Source: Nocardia alni
GTDB taxonomy: Bacteria; Actinomycetota; Actinomycetes; Mycobacteriales; Mycobacteriaceae
Assembly: GCF_019038435.1 (NCBI RefSeq)
Contig: NZ_JAGPOX010000021.1
Coordinates: forward strand, 21,101-85,100
Length of the DNA stretch: 64,000 bases
Reading direction: 5' to 3'
A program made the position numbers and the translations under genes. Shown here piece after piece: positions 24,643-34,830 of the stretch (position 1 is its first letter; each line of letters starts with the position of its first letter). The notes under the pieces were generated by a model. The model ran no database searches, had not been told where the DNA came from, and saw only the letters and a program-made list of their open reading frames with translations.

Positions 24643-25680
24643 CTAACTGGTCCCCACGACCCACGGGTCGTTGGAGTTGAGGGCGACCAAGAGCAGGCGG
24701 ATGGCGGCTACGCGGCGTTCCTTGCCCGGCAACAGATCCAACGCGCACTCAGGATCGGCGGGCGGGCCAAGGTGTGTGCACCCTCGCGGACAATCCTCGA
24801 TGGCGTCCGCCAAGTCGGCGAAGGCTTGGACGACGTCGTCCGGGGTGATGTGGGCTAGGCCGAAGGAGCGGATGCCTGGAGTATCGATGACCCAGCCGCC
24901 ATCGGCTAGGGGGAGGGCTAAGGACTGGGTGGAGGTGTGGCGGCCCTTGCCGACGCCTGAGACGTCGCCAACTGCTCGATCGGCCTCGGGGACAAGGCGA
25001 TTCACCAGAGTGGACTTGCCGACTCCGGAATGGCCCAGTAGGCAGGTCAGTTTGTCGTGCAGTAGGGCGTGGATCGGTTCGAGAGGATCCTCCCGCCCGC
25101 CGTAGGCGATGGTCAGGTCCAAATCGTCGAAGGCTGCGGCGAATTCGGATTCGGCGGCCAGGTCGTGTTTGGTCAAACAGAGGATTGGTTCAAGGCCACC
25201 GGCGTACGCGGCCACCATGGCGCGCTCTACGAAACCTGTTCGTGGGGGAGGGTCGGCCAGTGCGACGACGATGAAAAGCTGCTCAGCGTTGGCGACGACG
25301 ATTCGCTCGAACGGATCGGTGTCATCGGCGGTGCGGCGCAACACTGTTGAGCGATCGGCCACCCGGACGATGCGGGCCAATGTATCCGGCCTGCCCGAAA
25401 GATCGCCAACCACATCCACCTGATCGCCCACCACGATCGGCGACCGACCCAACTCCCGAGCACGCATGGCCACCAGCGGTCGCGCCGGATCGTCGTCGAG
25501 CACGCAGCTCCACCGCCCACGGTCGACGCCTATCACCATGGCCGACTCCGCGTCCAGATGCTCCGGACGAGTTTTCGTGCGAGGGCGCGAGCCCCTGCCC
25601 GGGCGTACCCGGACATCGGACTCGTCGTACTCGCGGCGTTTCAGGACTCGGCTCCCTCGCCGGAAAGCATTGCATCCCAA
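24643..25680 (-). CDS. rsgA: Ribosome small-subunit GTPase RsgA
   Basis: 345 residues. A circularly permuted GTPase that helps late 30S assembly. An OB-fold N-terminus is followed by permuted G motifs: LTKHDL (G4), [14 protein letters not shown] (G1) and DTPGIRSFG (G3). The C-terminal zinc site is [16 protein letters not shown]. Conserved homology begins at about residue 14 ([15 protein letters not shown]). The true start may therefore be the CTG at 25644, which would overlap the aroA stop as CTGA after a GGGAG. The ATG at 25680 is the conventional choice. It lies downstream of aroA on the same strand, an arrangement shared with mycobacteria. Confidence 0.95.
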   Translation of the reverse strand: MGCNAFRRGSRVLKRREYDESDVRVRPGRGSRPRTKTRPEHLDAESAMVIGVDRGRWSCVLDDDPARPLVAMRARELGRSPIVVGDQVDVVGDLSGRPDTLARIVRVADRSTVLRRTADDTDPFERIVVANAEQLFIVVALADPPPRTGFVERAMVAAYAGGLEPILCLTKHDLAAESEFAAAFDDLDLTIAYGGREDPLEPIHALLHDKLTCLLGHSGVGKSTLVNRLVPEADRAVGDVSGVGKGRHTSTQSLALPLADGGWVIDTPGIRSFGLAHITPDDVVQAFADLADAIEDCPRGCTHLGPPADPECALDLLPGKERRVAAIRLLLVALNSNDPWVVGTS

Positions 25681-26924
25681 AGCGATACGAAGTCGGGCAG
25701 GGTCTTGGCCGTGGTGCCGATGTCCTCGATCTGGACGCCGGGCACCCGCAGGCCCAGGATCGCGCCGGCAGTCGCCATGCGGTGGTCGGCGTAGGAGTGC
25801 CAGGGGCCGCCTTGCAACGGTGTCGGCACGATGTACAGGCCGTCCTCGGTCTCGGTGACCTTGCCGCCCAAGCGGTTGAGCTCGGTGGTCAGGGCCGCCA
25901 AGCGGTCGGTCTCGTGCCCGCGCAGGTGTGCGATCCCACGCAACTGAGACGGCGAATCCGCAAGGGCCGCAAGCGCTGCCACCGTCGGGGTAAGTTCGCC
26001 GACGTCGTGCAGGTCAATATCGATCCCAGCCAGCCGCTCGGGCCCGCGCACAGTCAGCTTGCCATGGGCGCGTCGGACCTCCGCGCCCATGCGGACCAGG
26101 ATCTCCCGGATGACATCGCCGGGCTGAGTGGTCAGCTGAGGCCAGTGCGGGATGGTCACCTCGCCACCCGTGATAGCCGCGGCAGCCAGGAACGGCGTGG
26201 CGTTGGACAGGTCCGGCTCGACCTCCCAGTCCACAGCGTGGATCGTACCGGGAGCCACCGTCCACACCTGTTCGCGACGAGGATCGGTGGGAGCGGTGAC
26301 CTGGACGTCGGCCTGCTGCAGCATCTGCACAGTCATCTCGATGTGTGGCATCGACGGCAGCGGCGCGCCCTCGTGGTGCACCGTGAGGCCCTCGGTGAAC
26401 CGTGCGGCCGACAGCAGCAGCCCCGAAACGAACTGCGAAGACCCCGACGCGTCGATCCGCACCTGCCCGCCGTGCAGCGACCCACCGCCGTGCACGGTGA
26501 ACGGCAGAGCGTCGCCGTCGATCTTGGCGCCGAGCTGCCGCAGGGCGTCCAGGATGGTGGTCAGCGGGCGCACGCTGGCCTGCTCGTCGCCGAAGAAGGC
26601 GACCTCGCCGGCGGCCAGGGCGGCCACCGAGGGCAGGAAGCGCATGACGGTTCCGGCCAGGCCGCAGTCGACGCGGGCCGCGGTCAGCGCGGCGGCGGGG
26701 GTGACTGTCAGCGTTTCGGCGTCGCCGTCGATCCCCGCGCCCATGGCCTGCAGCGCGGCGATCATCAGGTTGGTGTCGCGACTGCGCAGCGCCCCGGTGA
26801 TGGTCGAGGGGCGGTCGGCGAGCGCGGCCAGGATCAGGGCCCGGTTGGTGATCGATTTGGAGCCGGGCAGGGTGACGGTCGCGTGGACGGGTTGGTCGAT
26901 GTAGGGCGCAGGCCAGAGACTCAC
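25641..26924 (-). CDS. aroA: 3-phosphoshikimate 1-carboxyvinyltransferase (EPSP synthase)
   Basis: 427 residues, the usual length. Transfers enolpyruvyl from PEP to shikimate-3-phosphate in aromatic amino acid synthesis. N-terminal substrate loop [19 protein letters not shown]; later [33 protein letters not shown], and the C-terminal [14 protein letters not shown] and [16 protein letters not shown]. The GTG at 26924 ([12 protein letters not shown]) matches family N-termini. An in-frame ATG at 26969 is a weaker alternative. rsgA overlaps its 3' end, so the two are probably one operon. Confidence 0.96.
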   Translation of the reverse strand: MSLWPAPYIDQPVHATVTLPGSKSITNRALILAALADRPSTITGALRSRDTNLMIAALQAMGAGIDGDAETLTVTPAAALTAARVDCGLAGTVMRFLPSVAALAAGEVAFFGDEQASVRPLTTILDALRQLGAKIDGDALPFTVHGGGSLHGGQVRIDASGSSQFVSGLLLSAARFTEGLTVHHEGAPLPSMPHIEMTVQMLQQADVQVTAPTDPRREQVWTVAPGTIHAVDWEVEPDLSNATPFLAAAAITGGEVTIPHWPQLTTQPGDVIREILVRMGAEVRRAHGKLTVRGPERLAGIDIDLHDVGELTPTVAALAALADSPSQLRGIAHLRGHETDRLAALTTELNRLGGKVTETEDGLYIVPTPLQGGPWHSYADHRMATAGAILGLRVPGVQIEDIGTTAKTLPDFVSLWDAMLSGEGAES

Positions 26925-26989
26925 CCTTACATCTTCGCTTATCGCGCGAATCGGTGAGCGGATGGTCATGAACTTGAAGCAAACGCCGA

Positions 26990-27022
26990 GGCCCGCACCC
27001 GTCGGGAGTAGGGGTGCGGGCC
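26990..27022 (-). terminator. Hairpin after the aldehyde dehydrogenase gene
   Basis: 11-bp perfect stem (26990-27000 with 27012-27022) and an 11-base loop, 11 bases after the aldehyde dehydrogenase stop and upstream of aroA. Confidence 0.75.
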
Positions 27023-27033
27023 GCAATGGCGGC

Positions 27034-28584
27034 TTACTTGTGCCGTCCGTGGATCAGCGGGACCAGTCGGCGCAGCAGCTTCATCGTGCTCGCCGTGCGC
27101 TGGTAGCTCAGCAGCGCCATACCGGGAATCGCGAAGCGCTGCACCGCGATCGAGTGCGGGTCGACGAATTCCATCAGGCCCGGCGCGCCGTGGATGCGGC
27201 CGATGCCCGAATCGCGCCGGCCGCCGAACGGGAGCGCGGAGATGGCAGCGAAGCCCAGCACCGAGTTCACCGAGGTGGCTCCGGCATGCAGGCGGCGGGC
27301 GATCTCCACGCCCTGCTTGCGCGAGAACACCGCCGAACCCAGCGAGTACTTCGAGTTGTTGGCCAGCTCGACCGCCTCGTCGACGCTCTTGACCGTGCGG
27401 ATGGTGACCGTCGGGCCGAAGGTCTCGTCGGTGACCGCCTGCGCGCCCTCGTCCACGTCGAGCAGCACGACCGGTTCGATGAAAGGCCCCTTGACCGATT
27501 CCGGCCCGCCCACCACGGCGGTACCGCCATTGGCCAGCGCGTTGTCGATGTGACGACGCACGATATCGATCTGGCTCGGCATGGTCATCGGACCGTAAGA
27601 GGCCTTGTCGTCCGAGCCGGGATGCACGCCGGACAGCACCTTCTTGATCTCGGTGACGAACGCGTCGCGGATCGAGGAGTCCACGTACACCCGCTCCACG
27701 CCGGCGCAGGTCTGACCGCTGTTCATGGTCGCGCCGTAGGCCACGGCGTCGGCGGCGGCCTTGATGTCGGCGTCGGCGGCCACGATCACCGCATCCTTAC
27801 CGCCGCCCTCGATCAGGACGGGGGTCAGCGTCTCGGCCGCGGCGGCCATGATCCGCTTGCCGGTGGCGGCCGAGCCGGTGAAGGCGACCTTGTCCACACC
27901 CGAGGTGACCAGCGCGGCGCCTGTGGCCCCGTAACCGTTGATCGCGACGAGCACGCCCGCCGGCAGTTCGGGATTGGCCTCGGCGAAGGTCTTGGCCATG
28001 AAATTGCCGATGCTCGTGGAGTACTCGCTCGGCTTGTACACCACGGTGTTCCCGGCGGCCAGCGCGTAGGCGATCGAGCCGTTGGGCGTGTAGATCGGGT
28101 AGTTCCAGGGGCCGATCACGCCGATCACGCCCATCGGTCGATATTCGATGGTCGCGCCGAAGTTCGCCATCGTCATGCCGGGGGCGACCTTCTTGGGCTT
28201 CAGGACCTTCTCGGCGTTCTTGGCGGCCCAGGCGATGTGCTCGAGCACGAGCATCAGCTCGAGGAAGGCGTCGTCGCGGGTCTTGCCGTTCTCGGTGTGG
28301 ATGAGCTCGCACAGCTCGTCGGAGACGGCGACCAGGCGGCTGCTCCAGCGCAGCAGGTAGCGCTTGCGATCGGCGAAGCTCAGCGCGCCCCAGGTGGCGG
28401 AGGCGGTGCGCGCGGTGGCAACCGCTGCGGCGACGGCCTGCTCGTCGGCGATCGGGTGCGTGGCGATGGTCTCGCCGGTGGCCGGGTTGACCGAGGTCAG
28501 CACGGTCTCGCCGGTGGTCGTCTCGGCGTTGGCGGCGGACGGCTTCGCGGGTGACGATCCGGTGGTGGATTCCGTGGTGGACAT
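27034..28584 (-). CDS. Aldehyde dehydrogenase, succinate-semialdehyde type
   Basis: 516 residues of the NAD(P)+-dependent aldehyde dehydrogenase superfamily. Visible motifs: [20 protein letters not shown] and KPSEYST (cofactor binding), [12 protein letters not shown], the general-base Glu in [14 protein letters not shown], and the catalytic Cys in [14 protein letters not shown] (near 290). It most resembles actinobacterial enzymes annotated as succinate-semialdehyde dehydrogenase, but the substrate cannot be fixed from sequence. The first 25 residues are low-complexity Ser/Thr-rich. A hairpin terminator follows. Confidence 0.9.
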   Translation of the reverse strand: MSTTESTTGSSPAKPSAANAETTTGETVLTSVNPATGETIATHPIADEQAVAAAVATARTASATWGALSFADRKRYLLRWSSRLVAVSDELCELIHTENGKTRDDAFLELMLVLEHIAWAAKNAEKVLKPKKVAPGMTMANFGATIEYRPMGVIGVIGPWNYPIYTPNGSIAYALAAGNTVVYKPSEYSTSIGNFMAKTFAEANPELPAGVLVAINGYGATGAALVTSGVDKVAFTGSAATGKRIMAAAAETLTPVLIEGGGKDAVIVAADADIKAAADAVAYGATMNSGQTCAGVERVYVDSSIRDAFVTEIKKVLSGVHPGSDDKASYGPMTMPSQIDIVRRHIDNALANGGTAVVGGPESVKGPFIEPVVLLDVDEGAQAVTDETFGPTVTIRTVKSVDEAVELANNSKYSLGSAVFSRKQGVEIARRLHAGATSVNSVLGFAAISALPFGGRRDSGIGRIHGAPGLMEFVDPHSIAVQRFAIPGMALLSYQRTASTMKLLRRLVPLIHGRHK

Positions 28585-28851
28585 TATCGGCGACCCCTAC
28601 TGAGAAAGTGGTGGCATGAAGTTCTCACAGCATAGATGTGAAGTCAACCGCCCTCAGTTGGAATTCCGGCCAACATCCCAGCTATTGCAGTGATTATGTA
28701 TTAATCGGAAAGATCCAGCTAGCGCGGCACGCACAGCGGTCGGCAGTGCCTCGCCAGGCCGGAATCGGGCGCAGAAGGCCGGGTCCGTGAGACACGGCCC
28801 GCCGGAGCGAAGCGCGGGCCGAACGCGCAGCGTGGTGGCAGCATGGGAACC

Positions 28852-29625
28852 ATGTGCGGCAGATATGCGACCACGGCGAATCCGAGCAGGTTGGCGGCCG
28901 AACTCGACGCGATCGACGAGACGGACACCCCGCCCGACGCCGCGACGCCCAACTACAACGTCGCCCCGACCAACCAGGTGCTGACCGTGGTCGAGCGGCA
29001 CGACCACGACCACCCCGACGACGACCCGCGCCTGCGCATCCGCCGCATGCGCTGGGGTCTGATCCCGATCTGGACCAAGGCCGGCGAGCCCGGCGTCCCG
29101 GCCAAGGGCAAGCCGCTGTTCAACGCCCGCGCCGACCGTGCGGCCGAGGCGCCCTCGTTCCGTGACGCGGTGAAGAAGCGCCGCTGCCTGGTGCCGATGG
29201 ACGGCTGGTACGAATGGGTCGTGCAGGGGGAGCCGGGCAAGGGCAAGGCGGTCAAACAGCCGTACTTCATGACTCACGCCGACGGCTCGCGGCTGTACAT
29301 GGCCGGGTTGTGGTCGAGCTGGCGCGATCCGGCCCATCGCGACATGGATCCGCTGCTGTCGTGCACGATCCTGACCACCGACGCGATCGGCGACCTGACC
29401 AAGATCCACGACCGGATGCCCCTGGTGATGCCGCGCGAGCACTGGTCGGCGTGGCTCGATCCGGACCATCCCGCACCGCACGAACTGCTGGAAACACCAG
29501 GGCCGGAACGGGTCTCGGATATCGCGATCCGAGCCGTCCCGGCCCTGGTGAACAGCGTGCGCAACAACGGCCCCGAACTGCTGGCGCAGGTCGACGATCA
29601 GGCCGGGCAAATCAGCCTGCTGTGA
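28852..29625 (+). CDS. SRAP-domain protein (HMCES/YedK type)
   Basis: 257 residues. The protein must start at MCGRYATTA so that Cys2 becomes N-terminal after Met removal and can crosslink abasic sites in single-stranded DNA; a start three codons upstream would abolish this. Conserved: PNYNVAPT, MRWGLIPIW, FNARADRAAE, RRCLVPMDGWYEW (active-site Glu) and KIHDRMPLVM (active-site His). It shields abasic sites during replication. Convergent with the small secreted-protein gene 10 bases away. Confidence 0.94.
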   Translation: MCGRYATTANPSRLAAELDAIDETDTPPDAATPNYNVAPTNQVLTVVERHDHDHPDDDPRLRIRRMRWGLIPIWTKAGEPGVPAKGKPLFNARADRAAEAPSFRDAVKKRRCLVPMDGWYEWVVQGEPGKGKAVKQPYFMTHADGSRLYMAGLWSSWRDPAHRDMDPLLSCTILTTDAIGDLTKIHDRMPLVMPREHWSAWLDPDHPAPHELLETPGPERVSDIAIRAVPALVNSVRNNGPELLAQVDDQAGQISLL

Positions 29626-29634
29626 TCCGCAGGC

Positions 29635-29967
29635 TCAATCGCACTTCACAGTCGGCGCGGCGATGTTGAGACCGCACTTGGCCACGCCCGCACCCATATC
29701 GACGATCTTGTTGGCCATGCCCTGACCCAGATCGATGATCCTGGAGGCCACTCCGCCTCCCAGCCTCTCCGCCTTGTCGGCAGAATCCGGCTTCTTCTCC
29801 AATTGGGGCTGCTTCTCGGATTGCGGCTCGCGCTCGTTTTGCGCGCCCAGCGGGAAACTGGGCTTCTCCGGAGCTGCGACAACGGGTGCGGAACCTAGTG
29901 CGATGATCGCACCGCCCGACAAGGCGACGATCATGGTGCGGACGATCGGTCGGGACATTCGCATCAC
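29635..29967 (-). CDS. Small secreted protein
   Basis: 110 residues with a clear signal peptide (MSRPIVRTMIVALSGGAII, cleavage near APVVAAPEKP). The mature part is a charged Glu/Lys/Gln-rich segment followed by VASRIIDLGQGMANKIVDMG and a C-terminus with two cysteines (AKCGLNIAAPTVKC). No family recognised. Confidence 0.75.
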   Translation of the reverse strand: MMRMSRPIVRTMIVALSGGAIIALGSAPVVAAPEKPSFPLGAQNEREPQSEKQPQLEKKPDSADKAERLGGGVASRIIDLGQGMANKIVDMGAGVAKCGLNIAAPTVKCD

Positions 29968-30111
29968 ATCCTCCGGGGGTCGAACGACAAATCGGGCCCG
30001 TCAAGTAACGCATCACCACGGGGGTGTTCGCGTGATTTGCGCGATTGGTCCCCGTGGCTCTGCGTGTTCTCGACGAGCCCGATCCTGCGACCGAACGACC
30101 AGTTCGTAAGG

Positions 30112-31821
30112 TCAGCCGACCAGTTCGACCTTCTCCGGGGATTCGTCGGAATCCTCGGAGCTGGCCGCGATGCCGCCCGCGGTGCGCAGCGGCACCTCCT
30201 TCCAGAAGATCACCAGAACCAGTGCCAGCGCTGCCATCCCGGCGACCGACAGGAACACCGCGTCCATCGAGTCGGAGAAGCCGACCTTCAAGGGATGGGC
30301 CAGCGTCGGATTCAGCTTCTGGATCATCGAGCTGTCGTTCAGCACCGAGGCCGCGGCCGAAGTATCGTGCGAGACAAGGCCCTTCGACAGCGCCGCATCC
30401 GCCGGGTTGCTGGAGTGCACCCCTTGCGCGATCGCCTGCTGGTACGCGGGCTGACTCGCCGCGACCTGCATCTGATGCCCGATGTTCGGGCTCAGCTGAG
30501 CGAACAGGATGGACAGGAAGACAGCCACACCCAGCGTGCCGCCGATCTGTCGGAAGAACGTCGCCGAGGAGGTCGACACACCCATATCCTTGGGCGGCAA
30601 CGCATTCTGCAGCGCCAGCGTGAGCGGCTGCATCAGATTGCCCAGGCCCAGCCCGGTGATCAGCATGAAGATCATCACCAGCCACAGGTGGCTGTCGGCG
30701 CCGACGAAGTGCAGCAGGAACAGTCCCAGCGTCAGCAGCGTGCCGCCGATCAGCGGGAAGATCCGGTACCGCCCGGTGCGGGAGATGGTCTGGCCCGCGA
30801 TGATCGAGGCGGTCATCATGCCGAACACCATCGGCAGCGTCTGCAATCCGGCGACGGTCGGGCTCGAGCCGCGCACCACCTGGAGGTACTGCGGCAGCAG
30901 GCTGATGCCGCCGAACATGGCCGCGCCGACCACGAACGAGATGACCACGCCGAGCGCGAAGGTGGAGTTCTTGAACATCCGCAGCGGAATCAGCGCGGCG
31001 TCACCGAGTTTCGCCTCGATCGCGATGAAGCCCAGGATGCCGACGACGCCGATCGCATAGCAGCCCAACGCCGCGGCGCTGCCCCAGCCCCAGCTGCGAC
31101 CCTGTTCGGCCACGATCAGCAGCGGCACCAGGCCGACCACCAGGGCCAGCACGCCCCACCAGTCGATGCGGACCGAGGTGCGCGGGCGCTTGGGCAGCCG
31201 CAGCACCCGGGTGACCACGGCCAGCGCGAGGATGCCGACCGGCACGTTCACCAGGAACACCCAGCGCCAGCCGGTGATGCCCAGAATGTGCGACTGTCCG
31301 GCCAGCAGTCCGCCCAGGACCGGGCCGACGACGCTGGAGGTGCCGAAGACGGCCAGGAAATAACCTTGGTAGCGAGCACGCTCGCGGGGGCCGACGATAT
31401 CGCCCATGATCGTCAGCGCCAGCGACATCAACCCGCCCGCGCCCAGGCCCTGCAGCGCGCGGAACGCGGCCAGCTGGTACATCGAATCGGTGAACGAGCA
31501 TGCCAGTGAGCCGACGATGAAGATCGTGATGGCGGCCAGATAGAACGGCTTGCGGCCGAACATGTCCGAGAGCTTGCCGTACAGCGGCGTGCTCAGGGTC
31601 GAGGTGATCAGATATGCGGTGGTCACCCACGCCTGCATCGAATAGCCGTGCAGGTCATCGGAAATGGTACGGATGGAGGTCGAGACGATGGTCTGGTCGA
31701 GTGCGGCCAGCAGCATGCCCAGCATCAGGCCGGACAGAATCACCAGCACCTGACGGTGGGTGAAGCCGCCCGCTGTGCGGTCGGCGGACAGCTCACCGGC
31801 TGTCGCGGTGTTCGAGGTCAT
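30112..31821 (-). CDS. MFS drug-efflux transporter (DHA2, EmrB/QacA type)
   Basis: 569 residues with 14 predicted membrane segments. Proton-driven multidrug export; motif C-like GTSSVVGPVLGGLLAG, motif A PLYGKLSDMFGRKPFYL, and the DHA2 N-terminal LAALDQTIVSTSIRTI. A long extracytoplasmic loop (about 455-530) precedes the last segment. Its ATG overlaps the stop of the MarR regulator gene (ATGA), so regulator and pump are one operon controlled from the operator at 32358-32389. The drug substrate is unknown. Confidence 0.93.
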   Translation of the reverse strand: MTSNTATAGELSADRTAGGFTHRQVLVILSGLMLGMLLAALDQTIVSTSIRTISDDLHGYSMQAWVTTAYLITSTLSTPLYGKLSDMFGRKPFYLAAITIFIVGSLACSFTDSMYQLAAFRALQGLGAGGLMSLALTIMGDIVGPRERARYQGYFLAVFGTSSVVGPVLGGLLAGQSHILGITGWRWVFLVNVPVGILALAVVTRVLRLPKRPRTSVRIDWWGVLALVVGLVPLLIVAEQGRSWGWGSAAALGCYAIGVVGILGFIAIEAKLGDAALIPLRMFKNSTFALGVVISFVVGAAMFGGISLLPQYLQVVRGSSPTVAGLQTLPMVFGMMTASIIAGQTISRTGRYRIFPLIGGTLLTLGLFLLHFVGADSHLWLVMIFMLITGLGLGNLMQPLTLALQNALPPKDMGVSTSSATFFRQIGGTLGVAVFLSILFAQLSPNIGHQMQVAASQPAYQQAIAQGVHSSNPADAALSKGLVSHDTSAAASVLNDSSMIQKLNPTLAHPLKVGFSDSMDAVFLSVAGMAALALVLVIFWKEVPLRTAGGIAASSEDSDESPEKVELVG

Positions 31822-32312
31822 GGTGTGTCTTTCGGGTGCGCGTCTTTCGTGTGCAGGGGATCGAGAGCGGGACGCGCCTGTTCGTAGTCGTCCACGAACC
31901 GCCGCAGCATCGTGGCGAGTTGCTCGCGGTCGTCGTCGCTCCAGTGCGACAACATGGTGTCGAGCATCCCGTTACGGCGTTGCCGCAGCGCGGTGGCCAG
32001 TTCCCGTCCGGCGTCGGTGACGGCCAGGACGCTGGCTCGACCGTCGGCCGGATCGGCACGGCGTTCGATGATCCCGCGTTTGACCAGCGCGGCGGCCTGC
32101 CGGCTGATCGTCGAGGCATCGGAGTAGAGGAGTTCGGCCAGCGCCCCTGAGCGCATGGGACCGTCATTGAGCAACCGGAAGATGATCCCGTAGGACGCAG
32201 TCTCGATCTCACCGCCGGAAGCGGCGGAGACCTGGGCGTTGGTGCGTTCGCGGATGCGGCCAAGACGGATCAGTTGCAGGGCGATCACGTCGATCACCTC
32301 GTTGCGGTCCAT
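31818..32312 (-). CDS. MarR-family repressor of the adjacent efflux pump
   Basis: 164 residues with a MarR winged helix: SGALAELLYSDASTISRQAA (recognition helix), RGIIERRADPADGRASVLAV (wing) and LATMLRRFVDDYEQ (dimer helix). The ATG at 32312 follows GAGAGG; an upstream start would add 31 residues reading into the operator. It is the first gene of the MarR-MFS operon and probably represses itself and the pump until a drug binds. Confidence 0.92.
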   Translation of the reverse strand: MDRNEVIDVIALQLIRLGRIRERTNAQVSAASGGEIETASYGIIFRLLNDGPMRSGALAELLYSDASTISRQAAALVKRGIIERRADPADGRASVLAVTDAGRELATALRQRRNGMLDTMLSHWSDDDREQLATMLRRFVDDYEQARPALDPLHTKDAHPKDTP

Positions 32313-32357
32313 GAACGGCCTCTCGTTGATGTCTGAACTGCTTAACGCAGCCAACTT

Positions 32358-32389
32358 CTTGCTTATTCCAACTAGTTGTAGTGAGCAAG
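32358..32389. promoter_or_regulatory. MarR operator
   Basis: A 32-base dyad: inner perfect CAACTAGTTG (32369-32378) and outer arms CTTGCT (32358-32363) and AGCAAG (32384-32389) in exact symmetry. It lies 46 bases upstream of the MarR start. Confidence 0.75.
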
Positions 32390-32593
32390 TATGTGTGGGA
32401 TGCATCGAATATGCAAGATGGGCTCGGTCACGCGGGATTGCCGCAGCTCACAGTAGTGGGTTGGCGGCTATCAATCCTGGCTGGACCAGCCGGATATCAC
32501 GTTCATCGGGTCGAAGCGGACGAACGTAACGTTCAGTCGGTTGAGACAGCCGGACCTCAACCGAACGCGGCATTCGGCCCAGGCTGGGAGAGG

Positions 32594-33097
32594 TCAGGAC
32601 GCGGCGACAGGTGCCGTGACGGCATCCGTGAGCCGAACCAGATCCGCCGGCGCCAGCTCGATCTCCAACCCCCGCCGCCCCGCACTGCACAGCATCCGGT
32701 CCCACTCCAGGGCCGAGGCGTCGATCACCGTCGGCAGCGCGCGCTTCTGGCCCAGCGGGGAGATTCCACCCAGCACATAGCCGGTGGTGCGTTCGGCCTT
32801 GGCCTTGTCGGCCATGACCGCCTTCGGTGCGCCCAGCGCCGCGGCGGCGGCCTTGAGCGACAGCGTCGTGGGCACCGGCAGCACCGCCACCGCCAGCCGA
32901 GCCGGTGCGGATCCGCCCGACAGCTCGATCACCAGCGTCTTGAAGATCTGCCCGGCCGCGACGCCCAGTTGATCCGCGAGCGCGGCCACCGCCTCGGCGC
33001 CGAACGAATCACTGCGCGGATCGTGCTGATAGGTGTGCACCCGATGCGTCACCTTCGCCTGGGTCAGCGCGCGGATCGCGGGGGTGGAGGCGGCCAT
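32594..33097 (-). CDS. ybaK: Cys-tRNA(Pro)/Cys-tRNA deacylase, YbaK type
   Basis: 167 residues of the YbaK/ProX editing family, which removes Cys mischarged on tRNA(Pro). Visible: IRALTQAKVTHRVHTYQHDP, QIFKTLVIE, LAVAVLPVPTTLSLKAAAAA, GYVLGGISPLGQKRALPTV (active-site region). The ATG at 33097 starts the conserved domain; the 36 extra codons upstream read through the sigH promoter region and are rejected. Confidence 0.9.
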   Translation of the reverse strand: MAASTPAIRALTQAKVTHRVHTYQHDPRSDSFGAEAVAALADQLGVAAGQIFKTLVIELSGGSAPARLAVAVLPVPTTLSLKAAAAALGAPKAVMADKAKAERTTGYVLGGISPLGQKRALPTVIDASALEWDRMLCSAGRRGLEIELAPADLVRLTDAVTAPVAAS

Positions 33098-33156
33098 GAG
33101 GCTCCACAGTAGAGCTCCCGAACGGCGTGTAGTCAACCGATTATCGGGAACACTCG

Positions 33157-33183
33157 GGAACACCGCGGACCGGGCGCATGTTG
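33157..33183 (+). promoter_or_regulatory. SigH-type promoter before sigH
   Basis: GGAACA (33157-33162), a 17-base spacer, then GTTG (33180-33183). This matches the SigH/SigR consensus GGAA-N(17-18)-GTT and implies positive autoregulation under thiol-oxidative stress. Confidence 0.75.
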
Positions 33184-33231
33184 AACGGCATACGCCCCAT
33201 CCCATTCCGTGAGAATCGAAGGAGTCTGCCG

Positions 33232-34074
33232 GTGACGGTTCTGATCGATGAACGTCCGGTGCACACCGGATCGTCGCCGCTGTTCACACAGCTGCCCGGG
33301 ACGCCGCCGGTTACCGGGTTCCCGCTGTCCACCACGTTCGCGGTAGATTCTGTGACTACGGCGATCGAAGGGATGGGCGTGACGAGCGACGAAGATTTGA
33401 CGGCCGATCGTCCGGATGGTGATGCCGGCCCCGAGGAGTCGGGAGACGGGGATACGACCTCGCGCACCACGCAGGATCCGGCCGAACTGGCGCAGCGGTT
33501 CGAGCGCGACGCGCTCCCGCTGCTGGATCAGCTGTATGGCGCCGCGCTGCGGATGACCCGCAATCCGGCCGATGCCGAAGACCTGGTGCAGGAGACCTTC
33601 GCCAAGGCGTATCAGGGCTTCAAGTCCTTCCGGGAGGGCACCAACCTGCGTGCCTGGCTCTACCGGATCCTGACCAACACCTACATCAACTCCTACCGCA
33701 AGAAGCAGCGCCAGCCCGCGCAGTACCCGACAGACGAGATCAGCGACTGGCAGCTGGCCGCCACCGCCGAGCACACCTCGACGGGCCTGCGTTCGGCCGA
33801 GATGGAGGCGCTGGAGGCGCTGCCGGACGACGACATCAAGGCCGCCCTGCAGGAGCTGCCGGAGGAATTCCGGATGGCGGTGTACTACGCCGACGTCGAG
33901 GGCTTCCCGTACAAGGAGATCGCCGAGATCATGGGCACTCCGATCGGCACCGTGATGTCGCGGCTGCACCGCGGCCGCAGGCAGCTCAAAGGCCTGCTGT
34001 CGGGCGTGGCCCACGAGCGGGGATTCGATCGCAACCAGTCGGGGAACGGGGCGCGGCAGGAGGTGACCCAGTGA
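33232..34074 (+). CDS. sigH: Redox-responsive ECF sigma factor SigH (SigR-type)
   Basis: 280 residues from the GTG at 33232, which follows AAGGAG at good spacing. Region 2 ([58 protein letters not shown]) and region 4 ([20 protein letters not shown], then [19 protein letters not shown]) are almost those of mycobacterial SigH. The first 50 residues have no counterpart in the short form and include a second candidate start (33373/33379). This resembles Streptomyces SigR/SigR', where an N-terminally extended isoform made from the induced promoter is unstable. It controls thioredoxin, chaperone and protease genes; co-transcribed with rshA. Confidence 0.95.
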   Translation: MTVLIDERPVHTGSSPLFTQLPGTPPVTGFPLSTTFAVDSVTTAIEGMGVTSDEDLTADRPDGDAGPEESGDGDTTSRTTQDPAELAQRFERDALPLLDQLYGAALRMTRNPADAEDLVQETFAKAYQGFKSFREGTNLRAWLYRILTNTYINSYRKKQRQPAQYPTDEISDWQLAATAEHTSTGLRSAEMEALEALPDDDIKAALQELPEEFRMAVYYADVEGFPYKEIAEIMGTPIGTVMSRLHRGRRQLKGLLSGVAHERGFDRNQSGNGARQEVTQ

Positions 34075-34391
34075 GCGAGCACGAACACAGCGACCATCAG
34101 GACAGCGACCACCAGGACAACGACGACATGAAGCTGGACTGCACGGCCGTGCTGGCCGACGTGTGGCTGATGCTGGACGGCGAATGCGACGAGGCCACGC
34201 GCGAGCGCCTCCAGCACCATCTGGAGACCTGTTCGCCCTGCATCGACGCCTACGGCCTCGAGGAGAAGCTCAAGCGTCTGCTCAACCGCAAATGCGGCGG
34301 CGACCGCGCCCCCGATTCGCTGCGTGAGCGTCTGACGCTGGACATCCGCCGCTCGATCACCATCACCGAGACGCGGATCGACAACTCCTAG
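34071..34391 (+). CDS. rshA: Zinc-containing anti-sigma factor RshA
   Basis: 106 residues with the ZAS motif H-x3-C-x2-C (HHLETCSPC), which binds SigH in the reduced state and releases it when the cysteines form a disulfide. The N-terminus is a His/Asp-rich stretch. The GTG start overlaps the sigH stop (GTGA), so the two are made in step. Confidence 0.95.
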   Translation: MSEHEHSDHQDSDHQDNDDMKLDCTAVLADVWLMLDGECDEATRERLQHHLETCSPCIDAYGLEEKLKRLLNRKCGGDRAPDSLRERLTLDIRRSITITETRIDNS

Positions 34392-34407
34392 CGGCGCCTA
34401 CACAGCA

Positions 34408-34442
34408 GAGCGGCACGCCCTCGATGAGAAGGCGTGCCGCTC
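34408..34442. terminator. Hairpin between rshA and bL37
   Basis: 12-bp perfect stem (34408-34419 with 34431-34442) and an 11-base loop, placed between two convergent genes. Confidence 0.85.
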
Positions 34443-34501
34443 AGCGCATTTCACCCGCTACCGTGCGTAGGCACATCGCGCCGTGAGAATGACTTCAGCG
34501 T

Positions 34502-34576
34502 TCAGCTGTTGGGACGCTTGCCGTGGTTGGCGGCATTGCCCTTGCGGCTGCGCTTCTTGCGACCACGCTTACCCAT
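34502..34576 (-). CDS. Mini ribosomal protein bL37
   Basis: 24 residues beginning MGKRGRKKRSRKGNAANHGK. This very basic peptide matches bL37, a small 50S protein described in mycobacterial ribosomes, where its gene also lies near sigH-rshA. ATAGGAGTAG precedes the ATG at a good distance. It is short enough to be missed by most gene callers. Confidence 0.88.
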   Translation of the reverse strand: MGKRGRKKRSRKGNAANHGKRPNS

Positions 34577-34830
34577 CGCTACTCCTATCGTTGCTCGGCT
34601 CGAACCCTCGTAGAGGCGGTACGGACTCGCCTCATACGCGCATTCCGGGATCAGAGGTTCATTCCCGCGATCCGAGGTTACAGCCAACGGCATCGCCGAC
34701 CGCACTCGCCTGGGACGACATGGTGGTTACGCCGGGGTATCCCGTTGCTGATCGGATGTAACCACTGTCGGTGTGGTCCGCTATAACTGTCAGCAGGTCA
34801 ATCACAGTGGCGGTCTACCGGAAGGGTGTC

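Noticed and set aside
30037..31509. 490-codon plus-strand frame, Gln/His/Arg-rich
   Set aside because: Antisense to the 14-segment MFS transporter, which has clear family motifs.
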